Positions 24,927 through 34,965 of a stretch of 64,000 nucleotides of DNA are shown here, piece after piece. Origin of the DNA: Dendrocalamus latiflorus (lineage: Eukaryota; Streptophyta; Magnoliopsida; Poales; Poaceae); assembly GCA_017311315.1 (NCBI GenBank), contig CM029627.1, forward strand, positions 51,692,797 through 51,756,796, in the 5' to 3' direction. Numbering within the stretch: the stretch's first letter is position 1; the number at the start of each line of letters is the position of its first letter. Under the pieces are notes generated by a model. It was not told the origin of the DNA. It searched no databases and was given only the letters and a program-made list of their open reading frames with translations. A program made the position numbers and the translations under genes.

Positions 24927-25634
24927 CAGAGAAAGGTTGAGTGCTGTAAGGACATAGTTGTGGACCGTCCTTCAAAGTGACCTATAAGGCAACCAAACAG
25001 ATCAAAGTTCACCTTAATTACTACATATCTATGCAATAGTAAAAAAATCACATAATTCTGCTTATGCTTACTTCAGTATCTGGAAGATTTTTCCACAGTT
25101 GGGACACTGCCAACAAAAGAGACATCCTTGAGAATAGAACAAGAATGTGAGAGTATTCAAAAAATTGTGCACACAGACAACAAAGTTTTGCTTTTAATTT
25201 TCATAGGAATAAGATATTGTAGTAGCACCAACAGACATCTACCCTCATCATCTATCCTACAGTGACTTTAAGAAACAAATTTTCTGAAGTAGAAAGTGAC
25301 TGAATACTACGTTTATGGGGGGGAACTTACATTGCTCTGAAGTATATCTTGCCCTGCAAAGAAGAAAAATGCACCCACACCCAAAATAGGCAGCAGTATT
25401 GTGAGGAGCTGTGGTCAAGTCATAAGAAATGTAGAAAGCTATAGTTAGATTCTCAATTGAATTAATGTAAAATTATGAATAAGAGAAAAGACATGAAGAT
25501 TGAATAGCTATTCCTAAAATTTAAAAACAATATACATTCTCCATATACAATAGCCCAGACTAAGAAAGCATATGATGCATGAGGTTGCTGCCATTATTAC
25601 TGTAATGCAGGCACCAACATAGCTCATTAATCTC
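24927..25634 (-). pseudogene. Captured host-gene fragment: membrane segments plus zinc ribbon
   Basis: Four minus-strand exon-like pieces keep splice sites. Ending at 25634 is RLMSYVGACITVIMAATSC, a hydrophobic helix after CTCTGCAG. 25408-25331 is LLTILLPILGVGAFFFFAGQ then DILQSN, another hydrophobic segment ending before GTAAGTTC. 25106-25072 is CPNCGKIFQILK, half of a zinc ribbon, in phase with the previous exon. 24981-24927 is TLKDGPQLCPYSTQPFS, the other half, with the expected second Cys of CPYC changed to Ser. The last junction is out of frame by one base, consistent with a small deletion. This composition is not part of CACTA transposases, so I infer a transduplicated piece of a host gene for a membrane protein with a C-terminal zinc ribbon. 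I cannot name the parent gene. The orientation matches the element's own genes. Confidence 0.6.
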
Positions 25635-25756
25635 CTGCAGAGATCAAAATGCTAACTTTCACCAACATGTTTCATGAAGCAATGACCAATGCCAATACTT
25701 TTTAACATGAACAAACAGTGAGCAATGAGCAGAACAACACTTCACCTTTTTAGTGA

Positions 25757-26340
25757 GTGGCTTCTTTTCACTCTGAAGCTAAATCCAAATTAGAAGATAA
25801 GGGAGGGGGAAGGGAACAGAGAGACGAGAGGGGATGGGGAGGAGGAGAGCAGATCGAAGGGGGCGCGCGGCGGCGGAGCTGGGGCATCGGAGAGGACCTG
25901 GGGAGGCGGGCCGTCAGGACGGGACTGGGGCGGCGGGCCGAGGGGATGGGGCGAATCGGAGGAGGTGGGCGAGGGTTTGGGGCGGAGGAGGCGGGCGAGG
26001 GGAGGGGGAGGAGGCGGCGGGGGCGCGATGGTTTGGGGCGGAGGAGGCGGGGCGTCGGGACGGGGAGCAGGCGGCGGGGGCGCGAGGGTTTGGGGCGGAG
26101 GAGGCGGGCCGTCGGGACGGGGAGCAGGCGGTAGGGGCACGAGGGTTTGGGGCGGAGGAGGCGGGCGAGGGGATGGGGAGGAGGAGGCGGGCGAGGGGAT
26201 GGGGAGGAGGCGGCGGGCGCACGAAATTTTGCGGCGGAGGAGGAGGGCGCAAGGGGATGGGGAGGAGGCGGTGGCTGCGAAATTTTGGGGCGGAGGCGGG
26301 CTAGCGGATGGGGAGGAGGCGCGGCTGCGAAAATGTCTAG
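25757..26340. repeat. GC-rich minisatellite in CACTA-1
   Basis: This is a run of imperfect units of 15-60 bp built from GGGGCGGAGGAGGCGGGC, GAGGGGATGGGGAGGAGG and CGTCGGGACGGGGAGCAGG. Both strands give long low-complexity reading frames (Pro-rich on the minus strand, Gly/Arg-rich on the plus strand) that I do not regard as genes. It lies just upstream of the captured gene fragment and may derive from its GC-rich first exon or promoter. Confidence 0.75.
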
Positions 26341-26384
26341 GGTTTCCAGTGGCGTGCTGCACGAATAGCGGGCGAGCTGATCAG

Positions 26385-26597
26385 AAACCTCACGGGCTTG
26401 TTCCAATTATCCTCACGGTTCATATAATACCGTCAGAAAAAAATATATTTCCTTGGTGGCTTAAGGAGCCCGACAGAAAAATAAATTTTTGCGACGGTGC
26501 TTCGTGGGCCCGTCACAAAAATTGAAATCATTTACGGTCCATGCGGGCCCGTCAGGAAAACTAAAACCCGTGAGGGATGATTCGTTTTCTAGTAGTG
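26385..26597 (+). repeat. CACTA-1 right subterminal repeats
   Basis: Copies of CCTCACGGTT, CCGTCAGAAAAA, CCCGTCACAAAAATT and CCCGTGAGGGATGA match the motif set at the left end. There are fewer copies than on the left, an asymmetry common in CACTA elements. Confidence 0.85.
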
Positions 26598-27080
26598 TAG
26601 GTATGGCCCATTTGGGCACGGACCATTTGGGCCATGGGCTAAGGCATTAACAAAAGCATGACCCGATAGTCTCGCAGGCTATGCTGGGCCAGTGTTGGCC
26701 CATTTAGCCCATCTAGCCTAAAAATTTGAATAAAATGTAAAAATCTTAGAAAATATATAATTCAAAAAATTACAAAATAAAATTATACAAACTTATAAAA
26801 TGGACTATATAGAATTCAAAATCTATAAAATAAAATCATATAAATAAAAAAGTGAACCGTATATAATTCGAAACACATAAAATAAAATCATGCAAATATA
26901 AAAAAAATAAACGGGCCTAATGGGCCATGCTGGGCTAAGTTGTGCCAAGCCTGGCTAGCCCAGCCTGTTGGGCCATTCTCTCGACGCAAGTACAGCACAG
27001 CCCATTTAGGTAGTGGGTTGTCCGTATTTGGGTCGGACCAATAGTACCGTGCAAGAATAGAGCCATGTGGACCTACTTCG
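26598..27080. repeat. Repeat R copy B, right part, with block A
   Basis: 26598-26720 continues repeat R after CACTA-1. From about 26700 to 27070 the sequence (AATTTGAATAAAATGTAAAA, ACAAACTTATAAAATGGACT, then GGCTAGCCCAGCCTGTTGGG) matches 58030-58320. This is block A of a repeat that recurs at 58 kb. Confidence 0.75.
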
Positions 27081-27317
27081 AGCAAATCAAGCTTTTTTCC
27101 TCTTCTCTTTCTTAAAAAAAGTTATGATTTTTTTAACTAGAAGTGTGCACATGGAATCCTTGTTGGATGCAAAACGTCGGGATTACGAGCTCATGTGTTA
27201 GAAACCTTCCAGGCGTGACTACCTAAAGTCCACATCTGATTTGGACTATTCAGTTATCCCGACAAATTTTTAGCTGCCAAAAATTACGCATTGCGTATGT
27301 TGATGCATGTCACCGTG

Positions 27318-27600
27318 GAAGCGTGCGCTAATTTTTTTTCAGTCTTTGGTTCCACCGTATATTTGGTAACCCTTTACAAATATACCACTGACGATTAAAA
27401 GTAGTAAAATTGAGAGGATCAAGAGTTTTTGCACAAGAAAGGCATAAAACACTCTATCTCTATGTAAGCTTTGCAAACCCAGAGCGACAAACAAGAAGGA
27501 TAGTTCTATATGAATGTAAATTGCACAAAGTAAATCAAAATATGAGCACAAGATCAAACCACACAAGATGACATGAAGAACCTTTTCTCCTTGTGATCAG
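27318..27600. repeat. Block C of the shuffled repeat
   Basis: TTCAGTCTTTGGTTCCACCG through CACAAGATGACATGAAGAAC matches 59035-59345 with small differences. In the 58-kb copy this block follows block B; here it precedes it. Confidence 0.8.
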
Positions 27601-28369
27601 AGACTTGCCCTCTTGCCAGTTTCCTTATTCATGTTGAGAAAGTCTAATGAGTAGGCGGCAGCTCCTTATGGTTGAACACACCTCAATCCATTAAAGTTAC
27701 TTTACCGCACTCTGGAGATGGCAAACACCATTAAAGTTGCTTTACCGCACTCCAGAGATGGCAAGCACGAGTCAACACCGGGCCTATTCACACTCTTTTT
27801 TTAAAGAGGTCACCAGACCACAACTTCTCCAAACCATCTAGATGGTGGCAAAAAAAGCTTGAGACCTTCACTTGATTTCAACCAATTGCCTAGAAGCTCA
27901 ATTTGAATTAAATGCAATGAAGTTGCTCACAAGTTTGCTCCAAGAGAACGAGAATGGAATGTTCTACTCAATGCTTAGCTTGCTATGTCTCAAATATATT
28001 CAATAGAAGTGCCAAGAGGTCCCAATAGCCAACCAAGATGAAGTATTCATTGCGCACATACAAAACTAACCATTGCAAGCAATAAGATGTAGTCCCCATA
28101 GCCTTATCTCAATTTTATTGATTGGTAGGATATGGTGTACAGAAGACCACCCCTTACCCCTCCTTATATAGTCGTGGCAGGTGTGCCATAATAATAGAAA
28201 AAATAATATGAAACTAGACCATACTAATAAGCCTAACAGGCCTTTCACCCCTAATAGGCTTGTTTACATAAATTTCGCACACAGTTTAGAGTTAGATGAA
28301 CCTTATTTTCCGGCAAGAAACAGTACTCCTTTTTAAGTAACAGGCGATCCTTTTTCTTATAAAACAACA
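27601..28369. other. Unassigned, with an internal duplication and an inverted partner
   Basis: No gene was seen. Two direct copies of CATTAAAGTTGCTTTACCGC-like sequence lie at about 27694 and 27731. The stretch at about 27630-27800 (GTTGAGAAAGTCTAATGAGT and on to GGGCCTATTCACACTC) is matched in inverted orientation at 31615-31742. Confidence 0.6.
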
Positions 28370-28720
28370 CGACAAACCATTTTGCCCCAACAAAAAACAG
28401 ACAGCCCAATGCACAACTCGAGAGCCCATATCCATTTCAACTTGATTTTTGGAATCTTCTTTGAAAAGGAAGACTCCAAAAACAATGCCAAATATGTTTT
28501 TCATAGTGCAAGAATGATGAGCCTCTCGACATGGGTTGTACGGCCTAAACTAGAAAAAAAAATATTAGCAAATCCGGCCAACTTCAACTTCCACAGCCGG
28601 TGAACACAATCCAGCCTCCACTTTTTATCTTTCGTGGAGTTCTTTTGTGTTTGATGGTTCTTTAGTCCGGCAATAACTTGATGTGGATTTTAGCTTTCTT
28701 CATTACTGGGACATATTTTT
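28370..28720. repeat. Block B of the shuffled repeat
   Basis: GAGCCCATATCCATTTCAAC, CCTAAACTAGAAAAAAAAAT and TTTAGTCCGGCAATAACTTG all have close matches at 58400-58760. It lies next to the first base of CACTA-3 after about 140 bp of unassigned sequence. Confidence 0.8.
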
Positions 28721-28969
28721 TCCTCAATAAAAGTGATTAGTCGCAATAAATGGTTGTCATTAAGCCTTCAAATATTTATTCTCGATGGTTCAAATATTTT
28801 TGCAGAAAACCTTCTGCACTTTTAACAAAAGCCCATACAGTAGGATGTGATTCCTACACACACTACTACAAAAGAGGCTATACTAGACGGCTACATCACA
28901 GACGGTTCATACGGAACCGTCTGTGATTAAACTGTCATAGACGGTTTATACGGGCAACCGTCTGTGATA

Positions 28970-29133
28970 TTTTCATAGACGGTTATCAACACGAACCGTC
29001 TGTGTTGGCTAGATTATCACAGACGGTTCGTATTAAGAACCGTTTGTGAATTTTCACAGACGGTTCTTAATTCGAACTGTCTGTGATAATCTAGCCAACA
29101 CAGACGGTTCGTGTTGATAACCGTCTGTGAAAA
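28970..29133. repeat. Near-perfect palindrome, arms about 82 bp, no loop
   Basis: The left arm runs TTTTCATAGACGGTTATCAA to GTTTGTGAA (28970-29050). The right arm runs TTTTCACAGACGGTTCTTAA to CCGTCTGTGAAAA (29051-29133) and is its reverse complement with only a few mismatches. It includes the non-repeat phrase GTTGGCTAGATTATC and its complement, so it is more than alternating subterminal motifs. Confidence 0.85.
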
Positions 29134-29237
29134 TTTACAAACGGTTCTTAATACGAATCGTCTGTGATAAGTGATACATCACAGACCGGTCGTATAACAA
29201 ACCGTCTGTGATAATCACATGTCACCAATAATTGGTG

Positions 29238-30640
29238 ACCAATAATTGGTGTATACTGTATACCCAGGATTTCGATCTCACCCGTCTATTCTCTCCACAT
29301 CGAATGGCTGGCACTAGTTCCTCCCACGGCCAGGCCCTTATTAATAACTCCCCATCAACCTTTCCACCGGTACTAGTCACGCGTGAGTTCATCCACTCTT
29401 CCTGCATGCATCTCCCCTCCGCTGTGACCTAACACCTCCATCGCGGCACGTTCGGTTCATACTAAACAACACACTCTTGCCGTAAGTGTCGTAAGTGTGT
29501 CTTATTTAGTGTGGACCGTCGTGCCGTAAGTGTCGTAAGTGTGTCTTATTTAGTGTGGACCGTCGTGCCTCGAAGGGTTTGTTAGCTTGTTATCCTGTAA
29601 TAGATCGATCTGAATGTGTTGTTGAGTTTTTGTGCTTGCCTCTGTATTTGCATGTTCCTCGACGATGCCGACTACTGTCGAGATGTGATGTCCAGTCCGA
29701 CAATCCTTCTTTTTTCTGCAAAATTCAAGGCAATTTTATTACAAAAGTTCAAAAAAAGACATTTTCAGATTCTTCGGTGAGCAGCCGACATAGCCGACTT
29801 CTTCGGTGAGCGACTATCCATCTGTTTCTTCCCACTTCTTTTCTTCATACCCGCAGCGAAGAAGCAGATGGATATTCGCTCAGCGAAGAAGTCGGCAATG
29901 TCGGCTGCCGAAGGGGTATCACAGACGGTTCTATTAACGAACCGTCTGTGATAAAACAATCACAGACGGTTATTAACACGAACCGTCTGTGATTGTTTTA
30001 TCACAGACGGTTCTTAATACGAATCGTCTGTGATAAGTGATACATCACAGACGGTTCGTGTAACAAACCGTCTGTGATAATCACATGTCACCAATAATTG
30101 GTGTATACTGTATACCCAGGATTTCGATCTCACCCGTCTATTCTCTCCACATCGAATGGCTGGCACTAGTTCCTCCCACGGCCAGGCCCTTATTAATAAC
30201 TCCCCATCAACCTTACTAGTCACGCGTGAGTTCATCCACTAGCTAGCTTCCTGCATGCATCTCCCCTCCGATGTGACCTAGCACCTCCATCGCGGCACGT
30301 TCGGTTCATACTAAACAACACACTCTTGCCGTAAGTGTCGTAAGTGTGTCTTATTTAGTGTGGACCGTCGTGCCTCGAAGGGTTTGTTAGCTTGTTATCC
30401 TGTAATAGATCGATCTGAATGTGTTGTTGAGTTTTTGTGCTTGCCTCTGTATTTGCATGTTCCTCGACGATGCCGACCACTGTCGAGATGTGATGTCCAC
30501 TCCGACAATCCTTCTTTTTTCTGCAACATTCAAGGTAATTTTATTACAAAAGTTCAAAAAAAAAGACATTTCCAGATTCTTCGGTGAGCAGCCGACATAG
30601 CCGACTTCTTCGGTGAGCAGCCGACATAGCCGACAGTTAA
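29238..30640 (+). repeat. Direct duplication, period 852 bp
   Basis: Copy 1 (29238 to about 29800) and copy 2 (30090 to about 30610) both run from ACCAATAATTGGTGTATACT through ATCGAATGGCTGGCACTAGT to TTCAGATTCTTCGGTGAGCAG-like sequence. Copy 1 carries an extra 44-bp tandem unit (GCCGTAAGTGTCGTAAGTGT onward, about 29478-29566) that copy 2 lacks. No coding content was recognised. Confidence 0.85.
29773..29912. repeat. Inverted repeat with about 50-bp arms
   Basis: The left arm TTCGGTGAGCAGCCGACATA to TATCCATCTG pairs with the right arm CAGATGGATATTCGCTCAGC to TCGGCTGCCGAAG, with a loop of about 40 bases. A third, partial copy of the left arm recurs at 30586-30634. Confidence 0.8.
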
Positions 30641-30664
30641 CACTACAAACCGTCTGTGATAGTT

Positions 30665-31460
30665 CACTCTGTACGCACGTAGCTACTTGATTGGCTAGCG
30701 AGATCGAATTACCACAACGAAGATTGTTGTTGTTAAGGCTTAACGCTTGCACTAGCTCATATTTATAGGCGGCATCGATGCTTTGCAGTACTATCTGCTC
30801 GAAAAGTCGTGGATGATGAAAAGTGGAGAATGACAGGCCCTATGCTGTGGACTCGAGCATGCCCCTGGTTTTGACCTAGCTTTCCACGTTGTAAACTTCC
30901 AAACATATCACTTCTGCTCTCAACTCGCCACTCTTTTGTTGCCCCAAGACCAAAAACTAGCTAGAGCCTTTCACCCCCATGGTTTGTCGGAACGGATGTG
31001 TCGTCCTTGACGTCAGTGAGCACGCCTAACCAAGCTCAGTGCGGTTTCCTCCGTATGCACGTAGCTACTTGATTTGCTAGCGAGATCAAATTATCACAAC
31101 TAAGGGCCTGTTTTTTTTTTTGCAGCGACTTGTGTCTTTTGATTGTGGTTTGTGATTTTTAGGCTATTTATACGAGAGATTACAGAGTAACAGAAACTCA
31201 CGTGCGATTTTTAGTGATATAAATGAAGTTAATAAAATATGTACTACAATTAACTAGTAGACCTTATTTTAAAAAAATATTCTATTTAAAAATTAATTAC
31301 TATAAAAAAATTGAAAAGAACAGAGCCTACGATTGTTGTTGTTAAGGCTTAGCTATGCGATGAGAGGACCACAGCATTTAACGCGCTTGCACTAGCTCAT
31401 ATTTATACGCCACCTGGATGCTTTGCAGTACTATTTGCCCGAAAAGTCGTAGAGAATGCG
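30665..31460 (+). repeat. Duplicated segment, second copy split by a MITE
   Basis: 30665-30815 and 31045-31460 share GCACGTAGCTACTTGATT, CTAGCGAGATC, GATTGTTGTTGTTAAGGCTT and CTTTGCAGTACTAT. The second copy is interrupted by the MITE at 31104-31327 and has a further short insertion near 31350. Confidence 0.8.
31104..31327. mobile_element. Tourist-like MITE, 224 bp
   Basis: The terminus GGGCCTGTT and the opposite end AACAGAGCC are inverted repeats. The flanks are TAA (31101-31103) and TAC (31328-31330), consistent with the 3-bp TAA-type duplication of PIF/Harbinger MITEs with one later change. The sister segment at 30700-30720 lacks the insertion, giving an empty site. The interior is AT-rich with no gene. 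Confidence 0.75.
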
Positions 31461-31770
31461 CAAACTTCAATGCTGCGAATTCTCTGCACTGCTGCACTGC
31501 TGCATGCTGCAAGCTCGAATTGAGCATGTACTGACCGACTCATACAGTCAATATTATTGAGTCGGTCGGCATCGCAGCATAAGGTATGGTGACAAATCGA
31601 CATTTTCTCTAGAGTGTGAATAGGCCCGGTGTTGTGACTTGTATTTGCCATCTCTAGAGTGTCGTAAAAGCAATCTTAATGGATTGAGGATGAGTTCGAC
31701 CTTACGGAGCCACTGCCTACTTATTAGACTTTCTCAACATAAAATAGGGGATACCAACAAGTCTGTGATC

Positions 31771-32233
31771 CACTACTACAAAAAGGCTAATATTAGATGT
31801 CATATCACAGACGATTCCTTAAAACCGTTAGTATTAAATACAATCACAGACGATTTTAGTTTATAGACCATCTATGTTACTGCCCGCGATAAAAACCATC
31901 TGTGAAGAGATAATATCACATACGGTTCATGGAGAAAACCGTCTATCAAACTATCATAGACGGTTAGGTTTAAAAGCCATTTGTGATGTCTCCTATTATC
32001 ACATACGGCTTTTAATTAGAACCATCTATGAAATACCACAGACGGTTTTTATTCACAACTGTCTGTGTTTTGTTTTTTATCATATGAATTACAGAAGTTA
32101 CTGAGCTAGAACAGATAAGTGTGACTAGATTTATTACAAAAGTAAAAAAAAGAGATTCCTATATGTTGGTCTTCTGGGCTTCAAATGCTTCCTTTTCTAC
32201 TTTTGAAGTTGGAGGATCAACGGCTATGTTCTC
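31771..32233. mobile_element. CACTA-4 left end, interrupted by the LTR element
   Basis: It starts CACTACTACAAAAAGGCTAA at 31771. Subterminal motifs such as ATCACAGACGATT and CATAGACGGTT follow to about 32075. The sequence after 32110 continues across the LTR element at 41590. No right end is visible. Confidence 0.65.
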
Positions 32234-32479
32234 TGTTGTAGGGATGGCCCCCACCTAAGACCAGCAGGCCTGTTAGTAGGATTGTAAGGCCCAGTATGGG
32301 ACAGGTGTAATGACTTAAATACCCGTGAAGGGGATTTAAACACATAAGGGCACTTCTGTAAAATACTCCCCATGTATGTATATATCTGACGCTGGCCATG
32401 AGGAAGGGCCAGAGGCCATCATTCACCTAACTCTCCACTACTACACATATCTCTCTCTGTTTGGTCTGTAACCACAACA
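32234..32479 (+). repeat. 5' LTR of the Tat-like element
   Basis: 246 bp, TGTTGT...ACAACA ends, followed at once by a primer-site-like sequence. Six base differences from the 3' LTR. Confidence 0.93.
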
Positions 32480-32480
32480 G

Positions 32481-32500
32481 TTGGTGCCGTCCGTGGGGAC
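32481..32500 (+). other. Probable primer binding site
   Basis: TTGGTGCCGTCCGTGGGGAC follows the 5' LTR after one base. It resembles the TGGCGCCGTC-type primer sites of plant Tat/Athila elements. The tRNA is not determined. Confidence 0.6.
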
Positions 32501-32531
32501 GATAGGAGTAAGCCTCAAGATCCGAAGAGGG

Positions 32532-34771
32532 ATGGCACCGAAAAAGGCTTCATCATCGGCGGTGAAAGGGAAGAAAGTGGCTGCAGCGGAGCGTCGCGTT
32601 AGTACCCGGGCTTCGGTGTCGGCTGTCGTGGGCGTAGGCGACGACGCGGGCGCCGCGGTTGCGAACATCGGCGTCTGCGCTGGACCAACCAACCCTGCCG
32701 CCGCTACCGCGGCACCAACCGACTCCGCCGCCACCACCACACCGACCGACCCCGCAGCCACCAATACGATCGCGGGCGCCACGGCAGTGACCGACAGCGC
32801 TGATCATGTGGTTGGAGGTAACCACATTAGTGCAATCGACCACCTAGCAGCTCGGGAGGTGATTGCCGCCGCTCCGGCCCGTCCGCTAGGCGCGCCGACG
32901 ACAGCAGCTGCGTCCGCGGTGGAGAGCGCCTTGCTGGTAGCCCTCAACGCATTCCAGCGAGAGCTGGGGGATCTCCGCGGAGCTATCCGAGACATGCAAG
33001 AGGCTTGGAGCCAGCAGACCACGCCGGTGGTCGCGCCAGAGCCCACGCCGGAAAGAGAGGGCAGCCGTGATGCCCCTACATCCAGCCGCTGCGGCGTGTC
33101 AACCCAGAGTCCCCGCTCTCGGCGGGCCTGCAACAGGCGGTGTGGCCGGAAGATTTCAAGTTCCACAGCGTCAAAGAGCCGTAAAGGTGATACGGATCCT
33201 CGGGAGTTCGTGCGCGTCTACGAGACCGCCATTGAAGCCGCTGGCGGAGACGACACCACGAAGGCGAAGGGACTCCCCCTCGCGCTGCAGGGGGTGGCGC
33301 TTTCTTGGTTTTTCATCATAGAGCAAAACTCCATCTACGCGTGGGAGCAGATCCGCGACCGCCTTTACAACAACTTCCAGGGAAATTATGTTGAGCGGGT
33401 TGACGCAGACCAACTCTTCGCAGTAAAGCAGAAATCTTCAGAGAAACTCCGGGACTACTTTAAACGCTTTGCGAAAGTACGCTGCTAAGTCAAGGACGTT
33501 AATGAGACAACCGTCATCAATGCTGCTATACAGGGCCTTCGGTCGGGCCCCATGGCCGAATACAACGCACGGAAGCCTATCAAGACAGTGGCAAAGCTCT
33601 TCGACAAACTAGAGGAGTACGCCCGGGCGGAAGAGGATGCGCGGCGGAGGCAAGGTGATGACTCCGACACCCATCGAGCCGAAGGTTCGGCCAAAACCGA
33701 AGACTCGCCGAAAGATGACTCGAAAGGTAAGCGCAAGCAGGAGCCGTTGAAGGATGCCTCCGAGCGCAAGGACACCCAGCACAAGGATTCGTCAACCGAT
33801 AGATCCAAACGCGTCCAGCAGAGGTCAAGGAAAGCCCGTTACATCTTCGACATCGAGGGTGGCTCTGAGGACAGTGCCTCCGTGGCCGCGGCGGCAGGGG
33901 CTGCCGGGGCCGAGGGCGCGGCCGCGGTCGAGGTCGCGATGATAGAGGCCGCGGGGAATATGATGACCAGCGCACTGGGCAGTGGTGCGAAGGCCATGGC
34001 CGTGGTACCCACGACACGCGCGCATGCGTTTCCATCGCGGCGCTCCGGCAAAGCGTTGTTAGGGACAGGACCCTCGAGACGCGAACACCCGTCGTGGCCC
34101 ACGTTCAGCAGCTCTGGGAAGCCCCCATGCAGCTCCTGGATCGGGGGCCGCAGCCGCAGGAAGTCCTCCTGCAGATTCAAGCCCATGTACAACAACCTCG
34201 GGAAGGCTTTTTGCAGCTACAAGCCCCAGAGGGTGCCCAGCAAAGAGTCATCAATATCATCTCCGGGGGCTCTTCGTTGGAATTTGCCTCCGCGCGGCAG
34301 CGGAAGGCCTATGCAAGAAAGCTACACCACATGGCGGTGTACCCGGCGCAGGCGCCCCCGGACTGGGCACAACACGAGGTTACTTTCACGCCTGCCGACG
34401 CTCAGGGTGTGGAGTTCCCCCATCAAGATCACCTCGTCATCCGGGTTGCCATTGCGGGGTGCGATGTGGGGCGTGTCCTGGTCGACGGTGGTAGCTCCGC
34501 AAATAACATGTTCGCAGTAGCCTTCGGCCAGGACGACAACGTACGGAGCAAAGATGCCACCTTCGACGTCGTCGATATTGCCTACCCCTACAACGCCATG
34601 CTGGGACTTCCAATCCTCAACTCCTTCAGAGCGGTGCCTCATCACGGCTTCCTATGTATGAAGCTCCCCGGGCCGCGGGCCATCATCACCATCCGCGGCG
34701 ACCAGGATATGGCCCGGCGTATCGAGTTTGGCACCAAGGGTTCCTACCGCGAGCTCCAACGGAACACTTAG
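32532..34771 (+). pseudogene. gag-protease of the Tat-like element (one stop, one frameshift)
   Basis: The ATG at 32532 starts an Ala/Thr-rich leader with a basic start (MAPKKASSSAVKGKK). The retrotransposon gag domain (PF03732 type) runs about 33193-33640: DPREFVRVYETAIEAAGG, ALSWFF, WEQIRDRLYNNFQGNY, LRDYFKRFAKVRC. TAA at 33486-33488 interrupts it and the same frame continues. A frameshift near 34030-34100 moves the reading frame to the one holding RQRKAYARKLHHM and the retropepsin active site VLVDGGSSANNMFA (about 34480-34520), then YPYNAMLGLPILNSFRAV and the final TAG. Gag would form the particle and the protease would process it. No polymerase follows, so even an intact copy would depend on a helper. 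Confidence 0.8.
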
Positions 34772-34963
34772 GATGGTCACCGCAACGCGAACATCCGAGA
34801 AGCTCCCGGGAGCTATCATTGGAGAGCACCCGCGGCGATTGTCCGGCCACAAGAGGCTCCCGTGCTAGTAACGAGAGGTTAGTACCTCCGCTTTCTGTAA
34901 TTGCTCGCCCGCGCAAACGGGAATCTAATAAAGTTCACCATTTGCCGTACACCCCTTGCCACC

Positions 34964-34965
<2 letters not shown>

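Larger units (their letters stand above)
15045..26597 (-). mobile_element. CACTA-1: complete CACTA (En/Spm) element, 11,553 bp
   Basis: The left terminus begins CACTACTACAAAACAGATCA at 15045. The right terminus ends GATTCGTTTTCTAGTAGTG at 26597, whose reverse complement begins CACTACTAGAAAACGAATCA. Both continue into TCCCTCACGG. The 3-bp flank TAG occurs at 15042-15044 and 26598-26600. Repeat R copy A (near 6938) reads across this site uninterrupted. Both element genes are on the minus strand, in the order Tnp2 then TnpA-like, and a captured gene fragment lies upstream of Tnp2. With one nonsense codon in Tnp2 and an intact partner gene, this is close to an autonomous element. Confidence 0.95.
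28861..31770. mobile_element. CACTA-3 fragment: left end with an expanded subterminal array
   Basis: It starts CACTACTACAAAAGAGGCTA at 28861 and continues with dozens of ACAGACGGTT/AACCGTCTGT motifs in both orientations to about 29215, and again at 29925-30085. No transposase domain and no matching right end was found before the next CACTA left end at 31771, so it is a truncated or rearranged copy. The interior contains an 852-bp-period duplication, a hairpin and a second duplicated segment holding a MITE. The right boundary given here is only the start of the next element. Confidence 0.6.

Noticed and set aside
25768..26406. Long Pro-rich minus-strand frame (212 codons) and Gly/Arg-rich plus-strand frames
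   Set aside because: These are by-products of a GC-rich minisatellite that is open in several frames at once. No domain, and no start or splice context, favours one frame.
15045..26597. Bacterial-type features (operons, ribosome binding sites, attachment sites, origins)
   Set aside because: Genes have GT/AG introns and lie in plant transposons, so prokaryotic signals are not expected and none were seen.
28861..31770. CACTA-3 as a complete element
   Set aside because: A right terminus complementary to CACTACTACAAAAGAGG was not found before the next left end, and no matching flank duplication exists.
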